DNA of 64,000 nt, from NCBI RefSeq assembly GCF_947502445.1, contig NZ_CANMZW010000003.1, forward strand, positions 248,001 to 312,000. Direction: 5' to 3'. The notes beneath the pieces are model-generated. The model was not told where the DNA came from and made no database searches. It worked only from the letters and a program-made list of their open reading frames with translations. Within the stretch, counting starts at the first letter, position 1, and each line of letters starts with the position of its first letter. This document shows, in pieces, positions 34,217-43,065 of the stretch. The DNA is from an uncultured Brevibacillus sp. Lineage in GTDB: Bacteria > Bacillota > Bacilli > Brevibacillales > Brevibacillaceae. The position numbers and the translations under genes are program-made.

Positions 34217-35611
34217 TTATAGCTTTGGCGGCTTAACCTCGTCAGGTATTCCCGCGCGATAACGGAATCCATTGGTGCTTGCAGCGAACTCAGCTTTGGC
34301 TCTTTCCAAAATGCCATCTTCATTACGTAACAGATCGTAGGCAGTAAGTGCCATGATTTTTGCTGCGTAATGCATCCCTTTCATGCCGATTGTGGAGCCG
34401 AAAGAGGCAGTCGCTTGCCATGTATGCACTTGAATCCCTCGCGGCGCACACGTCGTCGTCACTTGTCCCACCGGAGTAATCCAGGAGACATCTCCAACGT
34501 CTGTCGATGCCCCGAATGGTTTTCCTACTTGATTTACATCGTGATAAAACCGAGAATCCAAAAGGCTATCTTGTTTGGCGCCATCCTTTTCGGCTTCAGT
34601 AGCTACAGACGCGATTGTTTGGCAAAGCCGTTTGGCAAAAAGCTCTTCTTCCTCGGTAAACTCCATCTGTCCTGCCACTGCTGCCTGTAAATACATATGC
34701 TCATTCAAAACGAGATTCGGCAATGTATCATAGCAGCCTGCCTTGATCTCCCAACGAACAGACGTCTCCGTCATCAGCGTGGCGCCTTGCGCGATCTTGA
34801 TCAGCCGTGCCTGCAGCTCGTCCACCTGCCTGCGACTTCCTCCGCGCAAGAAATAATAGACGCTGGCGTTATCTGGCACGATATTAGGTGCCATGCCCCC
34901 ATTGGTTATCTGGTAATGAATACGAGTTCCGTCTGGGACATGCTCTCGCATATAATTCGCGCCTACGTTCATGAGCTCTACAGCGTCGAGTGCGCTTCTC
35001 CCCAGATGCGGAGCAGATCCAGCATGAGCGGTTACCCCGGAAAAGTAAAACTCGATTGCCGACAACGCCTGGAATCGTACATTGCTCGTCGTATTTCCGC
35101 TGCCCGGATGCCAAGTAAGCGCGCAGTCCAAATCATCAAACACGCCAGCCCGTGCCATGAATGTCTTGCCAGAAAGCAATTCTTCCGCCGCACAGCCATA
35201 ATAGCGAATGGTGCCTGGTATCTTTTCCGCTTCCATTCTTTTTTTGAGGGCGATAACCGCCTCTACTCCTGCCGTTCCCAGCAAATTATGACCGCATCCA
35301 TGTCCTGGACCATTGTTAACCAGTGGCTGATGAACAGGACTGACCTCTTGCGATAAGCCCGGAAGTGCGTCGAATTCACCTAAAATACCGATGATAGGAT
35401 GACCCGAGCCATATTCCGCAATAAAAGAAGTCTCCACATCGCCTACTTGGGTACGAATTTGAAATCCTGCCTCCTGAAGCGTGTAAATTTGCAGCGCGGA
35501 GGCAAAGCTTTCTGTATACCCCAGCTCTGGATTCTCCCAGATCTTTCTGGACATATCGGTAAACATATCGGCATTTGCCTCAATCCAGCTCGTAATATCT
35601 GACTTTGCCAT
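34217..35611 (-). CDS. M20-family amidohydrolase (AbgB type)
   Basis: A 464-residue metal-dependent hydrolase of the M20D group, similar in layout to AbgB, which hydrolyses p-aminobenzoyl-glutamate. Metal-site motifs are GHGCGHNLLGTAG, CAAEELLSGKTFMA and the late HTWQATASFGSTIG. The dimerisation domain (SGVTAHAGSAPHLGRSALDAVEL) is complete. The ATG at 35611 follows GGGGGAG. It is divergent from a GAF/PucR-type regulator that probably controls it. Substrate unknown; N-acyl or peptide-amide compounds are likely. Confidence 0.9.
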   Translation of the reverse strand: MAKSDITSWIEANADMFTDMSRKIWENPELGYTESFASALQIYTLQEAGFQIRTQVGDVETSFIAEYGSGHPIIGILGEFDALPGLSQEVSPVHQPLVNNGPGHGCGHNLLGTAGVEAVIALKKRMEAEKIPGTIRYYGCAAEELLSGKTFMARAGVFDDLDCALTWHPGSGNTTSNVRFQALSAIEFYFSGVTAHAGSAPHLGRSALDAVELMNVGANYMREHVPDGTRIHYQITNGGMAPNIVPDNASVYYFLRGGSRRQVDELQARLIKIAQGATLMTETSVRWEIKAGCYDTLPNLVLNEHMYLQAAVAGQMEFTEEEELFAKRLCQTIASVATEAEKDGAKQDSLLDSRFYHDVNQVGKPFGASTDVGDVSWITPVGQVTTTCAPRGIQVHTWQATASFGSTIGMKGMHYAAKIMALTAYDLLRNEDGILERAKAEFAASTNGFRYRAGIPDEVKPPKL

Positions 35612-35875
35612 TTCTACTCCCCCTCTGTTCTTGATTCTCTCATCTACTTCCATTCACAGCTTTTTACCTTATAGATGCTTTTATTGTAATAACGCTTGGG
35701 AGGAATATCATTATGGAAATCTACCATGTTTTCATGATTTAATTGTGATTTTCTCTAATTCTTTTTCAATCAAGTTTCCATCTGCAAACAGGATTTCGTA
35801 GTAGGTAAACCGAAAAAAGGAGGATGGGTTACACGAGAATTTCGGAATTGATTTTTGCTAGAGGGAGAGTAAGCT

Positions 35876-37960
35876 ATGCTGCCAAATACCCCTGCTCATA
35901 CAGGCCATGCCAGATTCCCCATGACTTCCTGCCACATTTGGACTGCCACGGCCCATCAACATTGGTCCTATTTCCAAGAAAACAAAACGTTCATAGAAGA
36001 GCCTGCCTGCGAGGAATGGAGCTGGCCTGATAGGGAACCATCTAGCCAAATCGATTATTCCACCCGGTTTGATAGCGAAAAAGGCTGCCAATTGTTCGTA
36101 TTTACTACCGAGTGTCCCGAATCTGTCCCGGTCCGTGCCTTGTTGTATTGTGACGAGCCAAAGGCTCAATCTGTCTGTGACCTCTTCGTGCTCCATGTCA
36201 GGTACACCCTGTTGCGACAAGCTTCCCTCCATCAATGGCAGGAGCATGATCAATGGCTCCAAGGGCTACGCTCTTTGACTGCTTCCCTAGATGTAGACGA
36301 GTTGCTGCTGCATCTTATGCAAAATGCGATGCAGGCCATTCCTGCGGTCGATCGCGGCTTCTTGATGCTCTACGATCCACGTGCAAATTTGCTCATTCCG
36401 AAAGCGAGCATCGGCATGGGTTCCAGTATTTATGAATTCAAAGTGGCGATCGGAGAAGGGATTACCGGAAAAATATTTCAAGAAGGTATCGGGCGTATTT
36501 TTGATCGGGAGCAATCCAGAGAAGCCATGAAAAACATTCGCCCAGAGAGCATGGAGCAGCTCAAAAACGCTTCGGTGACAGAGAATGTGGAATTTGATCA
36601 GCCGATTGTGATGGCTGTGCCGGTCTCCATGAACGAAGAAACAATCGGGGTGATGATTGTTCATCAGATCATTGCCAAACGACAGCTAACATGGCAGGAT
36701 CTACGCCATTTGCAAGGGTTTGCCGATCTCGCCGCAATCGCGATCTATAACGCCAAATTGTATACCGAGCAGCGTAAAGCAAATGAGTATTTGGTCAAGC
36801 GAAGCCAAATTCACGAAAAATTTATCCAGCTCTCGCTCCAGGAAGCCGATTTGAGCACCATCACCAAAACAATAGGCAAAATGCTCAGTCTGCCTACAGC
36901 GTTGATCGATCTTACTGAGAATCGGTGGTTTCCTGTCCAAACCTCAATCGAAAAGCATTTTACCAGCCTCCCTATTTTCTCCAGCTGGGAGCGTCAAGGC
37001 AGCCCGCGTGAAATCACACTGCCAACTGGCAAATGCTATCATTTATTTCCGATTACCAATGGCAGCATCACTCTAGGCTGCTTCGTTATTGAGCTACTTC
37101 GACCACTGGAAAAGCTCGATATCGTCGTGCTCGAACAAGCTGGGGCGATCGTGGCGCTCGAGATGATCAATACGTACTCGCTGACAGAGCTCTCCTACAA
37201 AAAGAGCCATGAATTTTTTAACGAGCTGCTTCTGTTCCGAGAACCAACTAACATCGTCGTCAAAGCAAAGGAATTTGGGCTTTCCGCTACGCAGCCTTTT
37301 TTTATCGTCTTGATGCAAATGAGCCATCAAAATCAGGACGCAAAACAAAAAGAGGTCTGCCGCCGAAGACTGCTTGCTGCGCTTCATACGGCGTTGGGAC
37401 TAAAGAACGGATTACTTTTCAGCTTCCATGAAAAAATTACAATCGTTCTCCACACAGATCATTCGCGAACTCAAAAAAATCTCATCCAAAAGCTCTCTAC
37501 CGCCATCAAGCAGTGGGAAAACGAGGATACGCCCCCGTTGCATGTCGGTATCGGCAGCGTATATGCAGGGCTTGCGCATACAGCTAAAAGTATGGAAGAA
37601 GCGAGCAAATCACTCTCCTTTTTGCTTACCCGAAACAAGCCTGGCCTGATTCGGTACGAAGAAATCGGCATCAATCGCCTGTTCCTCAATCAGCCTCCTG
37701 AAGAGATCGAGCAATTCATTACAGAGATTTTAGCACCCTTGCGCGGTACAAAAGCGCAGGCAAGCGAATTAGAGCAAACGTTAAAAGCGTACATTGCTGC
37801 CAATCGCTCTACTTCAGTTACAGCGGAACAGCTGCACATTCATCCGAACACGCTCTACCATCGCCTCCGCAAGATCGAGGAAATTCTCGATCTCGACCTG
37901 GACGATCCGGACGACTGGCTCAAGCTGTATTTGGCGTGTCACCTGAGTCAAACGTATTAA
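35876..37960 (+). CDS. GAF and PucR/CdaR-type transcriptional regulator
   Basis: A 694-residue regulator. Residues 120-300 form a GAF domain (SLDVDELLLHLMQNAMQAI start; GEGITGKIFQEGIG). The middle is a CdaR/PucR GGDEF-like region, and the end holds the helix-turn-helix of the PucR family: TAEQLHIHPNTLYHRLRKIEEILDLDL written here as key pieces LHIHPNTLYHRLRKIE. Such proteins sense a small molecule and activate nearby catabolic genes. The divergent M20 hydrolase and the convergent EIIC-like gene are candidate targets. ATG at 35876 with GAGGGAGAG upstream. Confidence 0.87.
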   Translation: MLPNTPAHTGHARFPMTSCHIWTATAHQHWSYFQENKTFIEEPACEEWSWPDREPSSQIDYSTRFDSEKGCQLFVFTTECPESVPVRALLYCDEPKAQSVCDLFVLHVRYTLLRQASLHQWQEHDQWLQGLRSLTASLDVDELLLHLMQNAMQAIPAVDRGFLMLYDPRANLLIPKASIGMGSSIYEFKVAIGEGITGKIFQEGIGRIFDREQSREAMKNIRPESMEQLKNASVTENVEFDQPIVMAVPVSMNEETIGVMIVHQIIAKRQLTWQDLRHLQGFADLAAIAIYNAKLYTEQRKANEYLVKRSQIHEKFIQLSLQEADLSTITKTIGKMLSLPTALIDLTENRWFPVQTSIEKHFTSLPIFSSWERQGSPREITLPTGKCYHLFPITNGSITLGCFVIELLRPLEKLDIVVLEQAGAIVALEMINTYSLTELSYKKSHEFFNELLLFREPTNIVVKAKEFGLSATQPFFIVLMQMSHQNQDAKQKEVCRRRLLAALHTALGLKNGLLFSFHEKITIVLHTDHSRTQKNLIQKLSTAIKQWENEDTPPLHVGIGSVYAGLAHTAKSMEEASKSLSFLLTRNKPGLIRYEEIGINRLFLNQPPEEIEQFITEILAPLRGTKAQASELEQTLKAYIAANRSTSVTAEQLHIHPNTLYHRLRKIEEILDLDLDDPDDWLKLYLACHLSQTY

Positions 37961-37966
37961 AACGCC

Positions 37967-38010
37967 AACACCCCAAGCTCCACCTGCTAACAGGAAGCTC
38001 GGGGTGTTTG
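37967..38010. terminator. Bidirectional terminator between the PucR-type gene and the EIIC-like gene
   Basis: AACACCCC and GGGGTGTT form the base of a long stem, with AGCT pairing inside. Confidence 0.85.
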
Positions 38011-38028
38011 ATCTGAGCTGAGAAAGCC

Positions 38029-39612
38029 TCACGCGCTCAGCTTTTCGATTGATTGCTTGCCTCGTTTCTTCGCTATTCGATTCGCCAGAAGGGTAAACAA
38101 AAATGCGCAGACCAAGCCTGTTGCCATTGCAAATACAAATCCGATCATGTTGTTGGACAAAAGGGGTGCCATCACAGATGGGACATAAGCGGTTCCTCTG
38201 ACATCAAATACACCTACCATCATCCCGGCAATACCCGAAGAGATGATAGCTCCTGCAAATACAGCTTTGTTGGAAAACATAAAAGGATAAGCTGCTTCGA
38301 CAAACGTTCCAAAGCCCATATTAATCAAAAAACCTGGAGTCGCCACTGTCGCTTCACTTTTATCTCGTGGAGAGACGATGTTGGCAAGCGTAATTCCTGC
38401 TGATACCATGACCAAGCCAACCATGTCGACAGCTCCAAGAAAGCTGTTCCCTGTCTTTTCCATCTCCAGAAGTACGATAGGTAAAATCGCTGCATGGTAA
38501 ACTCCTCCGATGATAGCTGGCCAGATCAATAGCCCGGCGATTAAACCGGCGGCGACAGGACTTACAGAAACGGCGCCTTCGATCAACACTTTTACCCACT
38601 CCCCCGCCTGTAGAGCAATCGGGGCCAGCAAATAGAAGACAATCAAGCCTGCCAAAAGACCGGATACGCCGCCTGCAATAATATTTACGGTTGTTGTTGG
38701 AAAGTGCCATTCGACGCATTTGCGGAAAAGGACATTCACGAGGAGTCCAGCGCCGATCCCGCCGATCATTCCCCCAATAATCCCTCCGTCTATGGACAAG
38801 ACACCTGCCAATACCCCAGCTACTACCGAAACCTCTTCCATGTCCGATACCTGCTTGGCCGCGATGGCTGCGATCACGACGGGCAAGGCTTTGATGAGCA
38901 CATCGAACACACTACTGAGCATATCCAGCCCCGGAATTTTACTTAGCGCCAAAATGAGGGCTAAAGCGATAAAGCCTGGTAGAGACGACATCATGATTCC
39001 CCGGATGTTGATTCGCTTCCACGGATTGTTAGATATCGCTGAAGCCCCGCTTGATTCGCCAATGATCGGGCGATAGGAGATTCCCCAGTGCTTGCACAGC
39101 GCTGTCATAAAGCTGATCGCTCTTGTCCGATTTGTCGTGCCTGTTGTACCTGAGGTTAACACCACGTTTGCTCCTTTGGCACTGATCAACGCCATAGAGG
39201 TCCCGCCAGTACCGACAATCGCGATTTGTTTTTCCACCGCGGCCATTATCGCATGCTGATTGGCTCCATCCGGGTCGGCACTCATGCTGATTAATCCGTC
39301 TACTGGTCCCGCTTTTATTTCAGTAGAAAGAGCCTCGTCTAGCGTCCGCACATACTGATTGCATTCTTCTAAAGTCCCCCGAAACAGGGACAAGATTACA
39401 TTTGCCTCATCGTCCCAAGAATAGACCGTAGATATTGTATCTTTTCCCGCCATGTCCATCGAGCCTTGGGCTGCGATAAACTGTATTTTCGCAATGTGAA
39501 TATCTGCAGCCATCGCTTGATTGATGATCTCTTTCAATAATTTCTCCGGTTCCTTCCCACCGAGGTTATACAAATTCCCTCCACTGCTTCCCACAATAGC
39601 CACACGTTTCAT
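38029..39612 (-). CDS. PTS EIIC-like membrane protein with N-terminal soluble domain
   Basis: A 527-residue protein. Residues 1-200 are a soluble domain with a Rossmann-like start (VAIVGSSGGNLYNLGG) and two glycine-rich segments (IVGTGGTSMAL, VVLTSGTTGTTN). From about 215 on there are ten or so membrane segments that look like a sugar PTS EIIC unit; GGVYHAAILPIVLLEME and FVEAAYPFMF are EIIC-like. No EIIB phospho-cysteine or EIIA phospho-histidine region can be seen. It may be a transporter or sensor that has lost phosphotransfer, or belong to a family I do not know. ATG 39612 lies convergent to the regulator gene. Confidence 0.72.
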   Translation of the reverse strand: MKRVAIVGSSGGNLYNLGGKEPEKLLKEIINQAMAADIHIAKIQFIAAQGSMDMAGKDTISTVYSWDDEANVILSLFRGTLEECNQYVRTLDEALSTEIKAGPVDGLISMSADPDGANQHAIMAAVEKQIAIVGTGGTSMALISAKGANVVLTSGTTGTTNRTRAISFMTALCKHWGISYRPIIGESSGASAISNNPWKRINIRGIMMSSLPGFIALALILALSKIPGLDMLSSVFDVLIKALPVVIAAIAAKQVSDMEEVSVVAGVLAGVLSIDGGIIGGMIGGIGAGLLVNVLFRKCVEWHFPTTTVNIIAGGVSGLLAGLIVFYLLAPIALQAGEWVKVLIEGAVSVSPVAAGLIAGLLIWPAIIGGVYHAAILPIVLLEMEKTGNSFLGAVDMVGLVMVSAGITLANIVSPRDKSEATVATPGFLINMGFGTFVEAAYPFMFSNKAVFAGAIISSGIAGMMVGVFDVRGTAYVPSVMAPLLSNNMIGFVFAMATGLVCAFLFTLLANRIAKKRGKQSIEKLSA

Positions 39613-39742
39613 CGGCTTTCTGTCTCCCTTTGATTCATTTTAGTAAAGCGTTACCTCATTATCATTTTAGTTTAGTGAAGCGTCAGAGTAAATTCAACAA
39701 ATTCTTTCTATTCATACAAGCAACCAATCATCTGGAGCGAAT

Positions 39743-39772
39743 TTTTCAAATAAAACGGGAATATGGTATGAT
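39743..39772 (+). promoter_or_regulatory. Extended -10 promoter for the 18-codon gene
   Basis: TGGTATGAT at 39764-39772 is an extended -10 (TGn then TATGAT), with a weak -35 (TTTTCA) 18 bases before it. It points at the micro-ORF 47 bases downstream. Confidence 0.5.
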
Positions 39773-39818
39773 TTGGTGGTTGTTTTGGCTTTCTCGCCCA
39801 AAAAGGAGGATTTGTAAA

Positions 39819-39875
39819 ATGGAGGGTCAAAATGGAGTCGGTTGGGAACACTTGAAGTTGCCTGAAAAATCATAA
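39819..39875 (+). CDS. Putative 18-residue peptide (MEGQNGVGWEHLKLPEKS)
   Basis: A very short reading frame with all the marks of a translated unit: extended -10 promoter at 39764, a perfect AAAAAGGAGG site with 9-base spacing, ATG, 18 codons, TAA, and a stem-loop that starts at the base after the stop. The peptide is hydrophilic with one Trp and has no signal or membrane segment, so a classical exported Phr-type pheromone is unlikely. It is not upstream of a biosynthetic gene, so a leader-peptide role is not evident. Function unknown. The stand-alone layout would also suit a small RNA. Confidence 0.6.
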   Translation: MEGQNGVGWEHLKLPEKS

Positions 39876-39897
39876 CCCTCTCTATAAAAAGAGAGGG
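39876..39897. terminator. Stem-loop after the 18-codon gene
   Basis: CCCTCTCT and AGAGAGGG are perfect arms around ATAAAA. The T run on the plus strand is poor (CTTTG); on the minus strand it is followed by TTATGATTTTTC, so it may serve both sides. Confidence 0.65.
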
Positions 39898-39956
39898 CTT
39901 TGACTCACTGCATATATTTCATGTGGGGCAGCAGGCTGCCTTTCTTCATGTTGTGA

Positions 39957-40082
39957 CTACTTTTGATCGTCCTGCTCATCTTTATAGCATTCCATGCAGA
40001 GAGCATTGTTGTTCTCAATTTCATATTCCGTTAAGCGAGCCTGGCAAGATTTGCATTGTTTTTCAGTCAGCACCAAGTTCAA
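39957..40082 (-). CDS. Small zinc-ribbon protein, CxxC-X15-CxxC (41 aa)
   Basis: A 41-residue protein with two CxxC knuckles (CKSC at 10-13 and CMEC at 29-32) spaced to bind one zinc ion, a Glu/Asn-rich hinge, and an acidic C-terminal end (KDEQDDQK). The TTG start at 40082 has GAGAGGAG 8 bases upstream, and a TATAAT-like element lies about 40 bases before the start on this strand. Many Bacillales carry such single-ribbon proteins of unknown role. It may bind a protein or nucleic acid partner. Confidence 0.7.
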   Translation of the reverse strand: MNLVLTEKQCKSCQARLTEYEIENNNALCMECYKDEQDDQK

Positions 40083-40219
40083 GACTATATCTCCTCTCAA
40101 TGATGTAATGTAGTCTATTTATATTATAACCGATGCTTTATATCATATAAGATGTTTTGTGTTAAAATTTTGTGAATTCTTTCAATTATAAAAAATAATA
40201 AAGGAATCTGGAGGAAACC

Positions 40220-40966
40220 ATGCATTCCCTTTATTTTTCTTTCACGATCTCAGAAGAACCCTTTCGTCTGTTCTCGCCTTCCCATATCGTTTCACTCATA
40301 CTCTTGCTCGCTTTAGTCACGCTTCTTTATTTCTATCGGCATAAATGGCAAACATCTTTTTCTGGAAAATTCACGCGCTTTGCACTCGCAGGATTTCTAA
40401 TCCTGTCCGAGGTGTGCTTCCAGCTATGGCATGTTTATACTGACAGCTGGTCTGCGGCTTTTACTCTGCCTTTGCAGCTGTGCAGTGTCACCCTGCTGTT
40501 CTCAGCTTTGCTGCTTATTACCAAAAATTACAGCCTGTATGAAATCACATTTTTTGCCGGGATTGGTGGTGCCGCGCAAGCATTGCTTACACCCGAATTG
40601 TTTTATCCGTTTCCTCATTTTCGCTTTTTCCATTTTTTCCTTGCACATGCAGGTATCATTCTCGCCTGCCTGTACATGACCTGGGTAGAGGGGTATCAAC
40701 CTGTCTTTCGCTCTGTTTGGAAAACAATGGGGTTTCTTAATGTACTGCTCGTAATTGCCCTGCTGGTGAACAGCTGGACGGGGGGAAACTATTTGTTTGT
40801 ATCCCGTAAGCCGGAGAACGCCAGTCTGATTGATTTTCTGGGTCCATATCCTTGGTACATACTCTCGCTGGAAGGCGTCGCTTTTGCTCTGTTTACGCTG
40901 CTGTACATGCCCTTTGCTGGTAAAAAAAGCGCATCCAAGCAGCAAACGCACGATTTATCTCCGTAG
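40220..40966 (+). CDS. ywaF: YwaF-like TIGR02206 family membrane protein
   Basis: A 248-residue membrane protein with about seven segments of the YwaF type. Landmarks are the N-terminal FRLFSPSHIVSLILLL, QLWHVYTDSWSAAFTLPLQLCS (the conserved LPL-C motif), and the C-terminal GPYPWYILSLEGVAFALFTLLYMPF. Function unknown in the family. The ATG at 40220 follows CTGGAGGAAA. Its stop is one base from the end of the convergent LysR-type gene. Confidence 0.86.
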   Translation: MHSLYFSFTISEEPFRLFSPSHIVSLILLLALVTLLYFYRHKWQTSFSGKFTRFALAGFLILSEVCFQLWHVYTDSWSAAFTLPLQLCSVTLLFSALLLITKNYSLYEITFFAGIGGAAQALLTPELFYPFPHFRFFHFFLAHAGIILACLYMTWVEGYQPVFRSVWKTMGFLNVLLVIALLVNSWTGGNYLFVSRKPENASLIDFLGPYPWYILSLEGVAFALFTLLYMPFAGKKSASKQQTHDLSP

Positions 40967-40967
40967 T

Positions 40968-41843
40968 CTATTTTTGCTCGGCTACCCATTCGGTTACATG
41001 CTGCAAAAATCGTTTGGCTGCTGGCGACTGCTTGGCAAACGATGTGGCGGCAACACCCAGTGAGCGATAATGCGCCCCTTCCAAAGGAATCATGCGAATG
41101 TTTGCAGGCAGCCGAAACAGTATCATTTCCGGCAGGATACTGATCCCCAGCCCATTTTGTACCATTGAAATAATCGCATGATCGTCCCCAACCTCATATT
41201 TGACCCGCGGCTGTAGTTGATATTGTGCAAGCAGCCGCTGGATGTCATTGTCGCATCCTGCTTTCGGCATGACAAAGGTTTCCTCTGCCAGCTGGCTAAC
41301 ATGGACCCGTTCCTCTTCATACAGCGGATGGTCGTCCGTCACGAGCAAATACAACTGATCCTTTTTCAGAGGAATCGTCTCCAGCTCCTCGGTTGTCGGC
41401 AACGAGACAAAACCAAAGTCCACCTCCCCCGTCTGAATCCAGTTTTCGATACCGTCGTAATACCCTTCCAGCAGCTTGATCTCAATCGCGGGGTAATTGT
41501 CCTGGAATCGCTTCAGAATCCCTGGCAGCCATTGGGTAGAGACACTCGTAAACGTTCCGATTCTCACCGTTCCGACCTCCATCCCATTGATCGAGGCTAC
41601 CTCCTGCTTCATCCTTTCATGGGCTCGCAGCATCTCTCGCATGTACGGAAGCAGTCGCTCTCCGTTGCTTGTCAAGCTAATACCTGACCGACCTCTGCTC
41701 AAAATCGAAAACCCGTACTCCCTCTCCAGGCTTGCTATGGCATGGCTAACGGCCGATTGAGTCAGCCCGAGTTGTTCTCCTGCACGAGTCAAGCTCCCTG
41801 ATTCAATCACCGAAATGAATACTTCGAACTTGCTGAGACTCAA
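40968..41843 (-). CDS. LysR-family transcriptional regulator
   Basis: A 291-residue LysR-type regulator: N-terminal winged helix (FEVFISVIESGSLTRAGEQL, LTQSAVSHAIASLE) and a C-terminal effector-binding domain (TVRIGTFTSVSTQWLPGIL). The frame is open further, but the TTG at 41843 has GGAGG 9 bases upstream and gives the standard length. It is divergent from an EamA-type exporter, the common layout in which the LysR protein activates the exporter gene from the shared 148-base spacer. Confidence 0.9.
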   Translation of the reverse strand: MSLSKFEVFISVIESGSLTRAGEQLGLTQSAVSHAIASLEREYGFSILSRGRSGISLTSNGERLLPYMREMLRAHERMKQEVASINGMEVGTVRIGTFTSVSTQWLPGILKRFQDNYPAIEIKLLEGYYDGIENWIQTGEVDFGFVSLPTTEELETIPLKKDQLYLLVTDDHPLYEEERVHVSQLAEETFVMPKAGCDNDIQRLLAQYQLQPRVKYEVGDDHAIISMVQNGLGISILPEMILFRLPANIRMIPLEGAHYRSLGVAATSFAKQSPAAKRFLQHVTEWVAEQK

Positions 41844-41991
41844 ATTTCTTGCCTCCAATCCATCGATTTTGTTCATGAAAAACATGATAAACATTCATTT
41901 TTCTTATTAAAAAGATACCCGTATACTAAGTAATGCACAACCCCTGTTCATCATAGACATCGCCCTGACCTGCAGGGCAAGGAGGCTCGAC

Positions 41992-42879
41992 ATGAAACCG
42001 CAGTCAAAAGCCGATCTGGCTCTTTTGATGTGTACCCTTTTTTGGGGATCTTCTTATTTATTTATGCAAATGGGCTTGAAGGATTTGGAGACGTACAACC
42101 TGATCGGCGTACGCTTTGGTATTGCCTTCTTGCTTGCAGCTGCCTTTTTTCATCGGCGCTTGCTCAGCACGAATCGCAAAACAATCCTCCACGCGTTTAT
42201 TTTAGGTGCGATTCTGTTTGGTGTATTTGCTACCGTCACCAGTGGCGTCAAAACGACGACGGCTTCACAGGCTGGCTTCCTGGTAAGTCTCACAGTCATT
42301 TTCGTGCCTATTCTCTCGATCGTTTTGCGCAACAAGCCACAAAAACGCGTATTCGTTGGCGCAGCCCTCGCCATGGTTGGCATCGGCTTAATGACATTAA
42401 GCTCCGAGCTGCAGATTAGCCAGGGCGATTTATTGTGCATAGCAGCGGCACTCTTTTACGCTACACATATCATTGTGACAGGACGATGGGCCAGCCAGTC
42501 CGATACGATTCAGCTCGGTATTTATCAGCTTGGTTTTACTGCCCTGTTTGGCATACTCTTTTCGATTTTATTTGAAACGCCAACACTTCCACATACGCCG
42601 CAGTCATGGCTGGCTGTTCTTTCGCTGAGTATTTTGTGCAGTGCGATCGGTTTTGTCGTTCAGACGGTGGCTCAAAAGTATACCACTCCCGCTCATACAG
42701 GCGTGATTTTCTCATTGGAGCCTGTATTCGCTGCTCTTTTTGCTTTTTTGCTCACAGGGGAAACTCTCACGCTTCGGGGCTATATAGGTGCCGGACTTGT
42801 TTTGCTCAGTGTACTGATTGCAGAAATTGATCTGAGCAAATGGCGGCGCAATAAACAGCAAGGCCATCTGTCTGTCTGA
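41992..42879 (+). CDS. EamA/DMT-family transporter
   Basis: A 295-residue drug/metabolite transporter with ten membrane segments in two EamA repeats (LFWGSSYLFMQMGL at the start of the first; LFYATHIIVTGRW and LEPVFAALFAFLLTGE in the second). Family members export amino acids or other metabolites. It has a strong AAGGAGG site. The divergent LysR-type gene is the likely regulator. Substrate unknown. Confidence 0.9.
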   Translation: MKPQSKADLALLMCTLFWGSSYLFMQMGLKDLETYNLIGVRFGIAFLLAAAFFHRRLLSTNRKTILHAFILGAILFGVFATVTSGVKTTTASQAGFLVSLTVIFVPILSIVLRNKPQKRVFVGAALAMVGIGLMTLSSELQISQGDLLCIAAALFYATHIIVTGRWASQSDTIQLGIYQLGFTALFGILFSILFETPTLPHTPQSWLAVLSLSILCSAIGFVVQTVAQKYTTPAHTGVIFSLEPVFAALFAFLLTGETLTLRGYIGAGLVLLSVLIAEIDLSKWRRNKQQGHLSV

Positions 42880-42904
42880 TCGGATACTCTGAAACGCCCT
42901 TACC

Positions 42905-42940
42905 AAACACCGGCTTATTCAACAGAGCCAGTGTTTTTTT
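42905..42940 (+). terminator. Terminator of the EamA gene
   Basis: AAACACcGGCT and AGCCaGTGTTT arms with one mismatch, followed by T7. Confidence 0.82.
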
Positions 42941-43065
42941 GCTCAAAATTCCTCTCCATGATCAAAAGAAATGAATGGTAATTTTCTTTTTCTCGTTGAA
43001 AGAAGGTAGGATGGGGCACGTTATGTGAAAGCAGCTATCCTACTTTATGAACCGGGGGGAAATGT

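Noticed and set aside
39928..39941. Short palindrome GGCAGCAGGCTGCC
   Set aside because: It could only form a five-pair stem with a four-base loop and has no clear gene to terminate.
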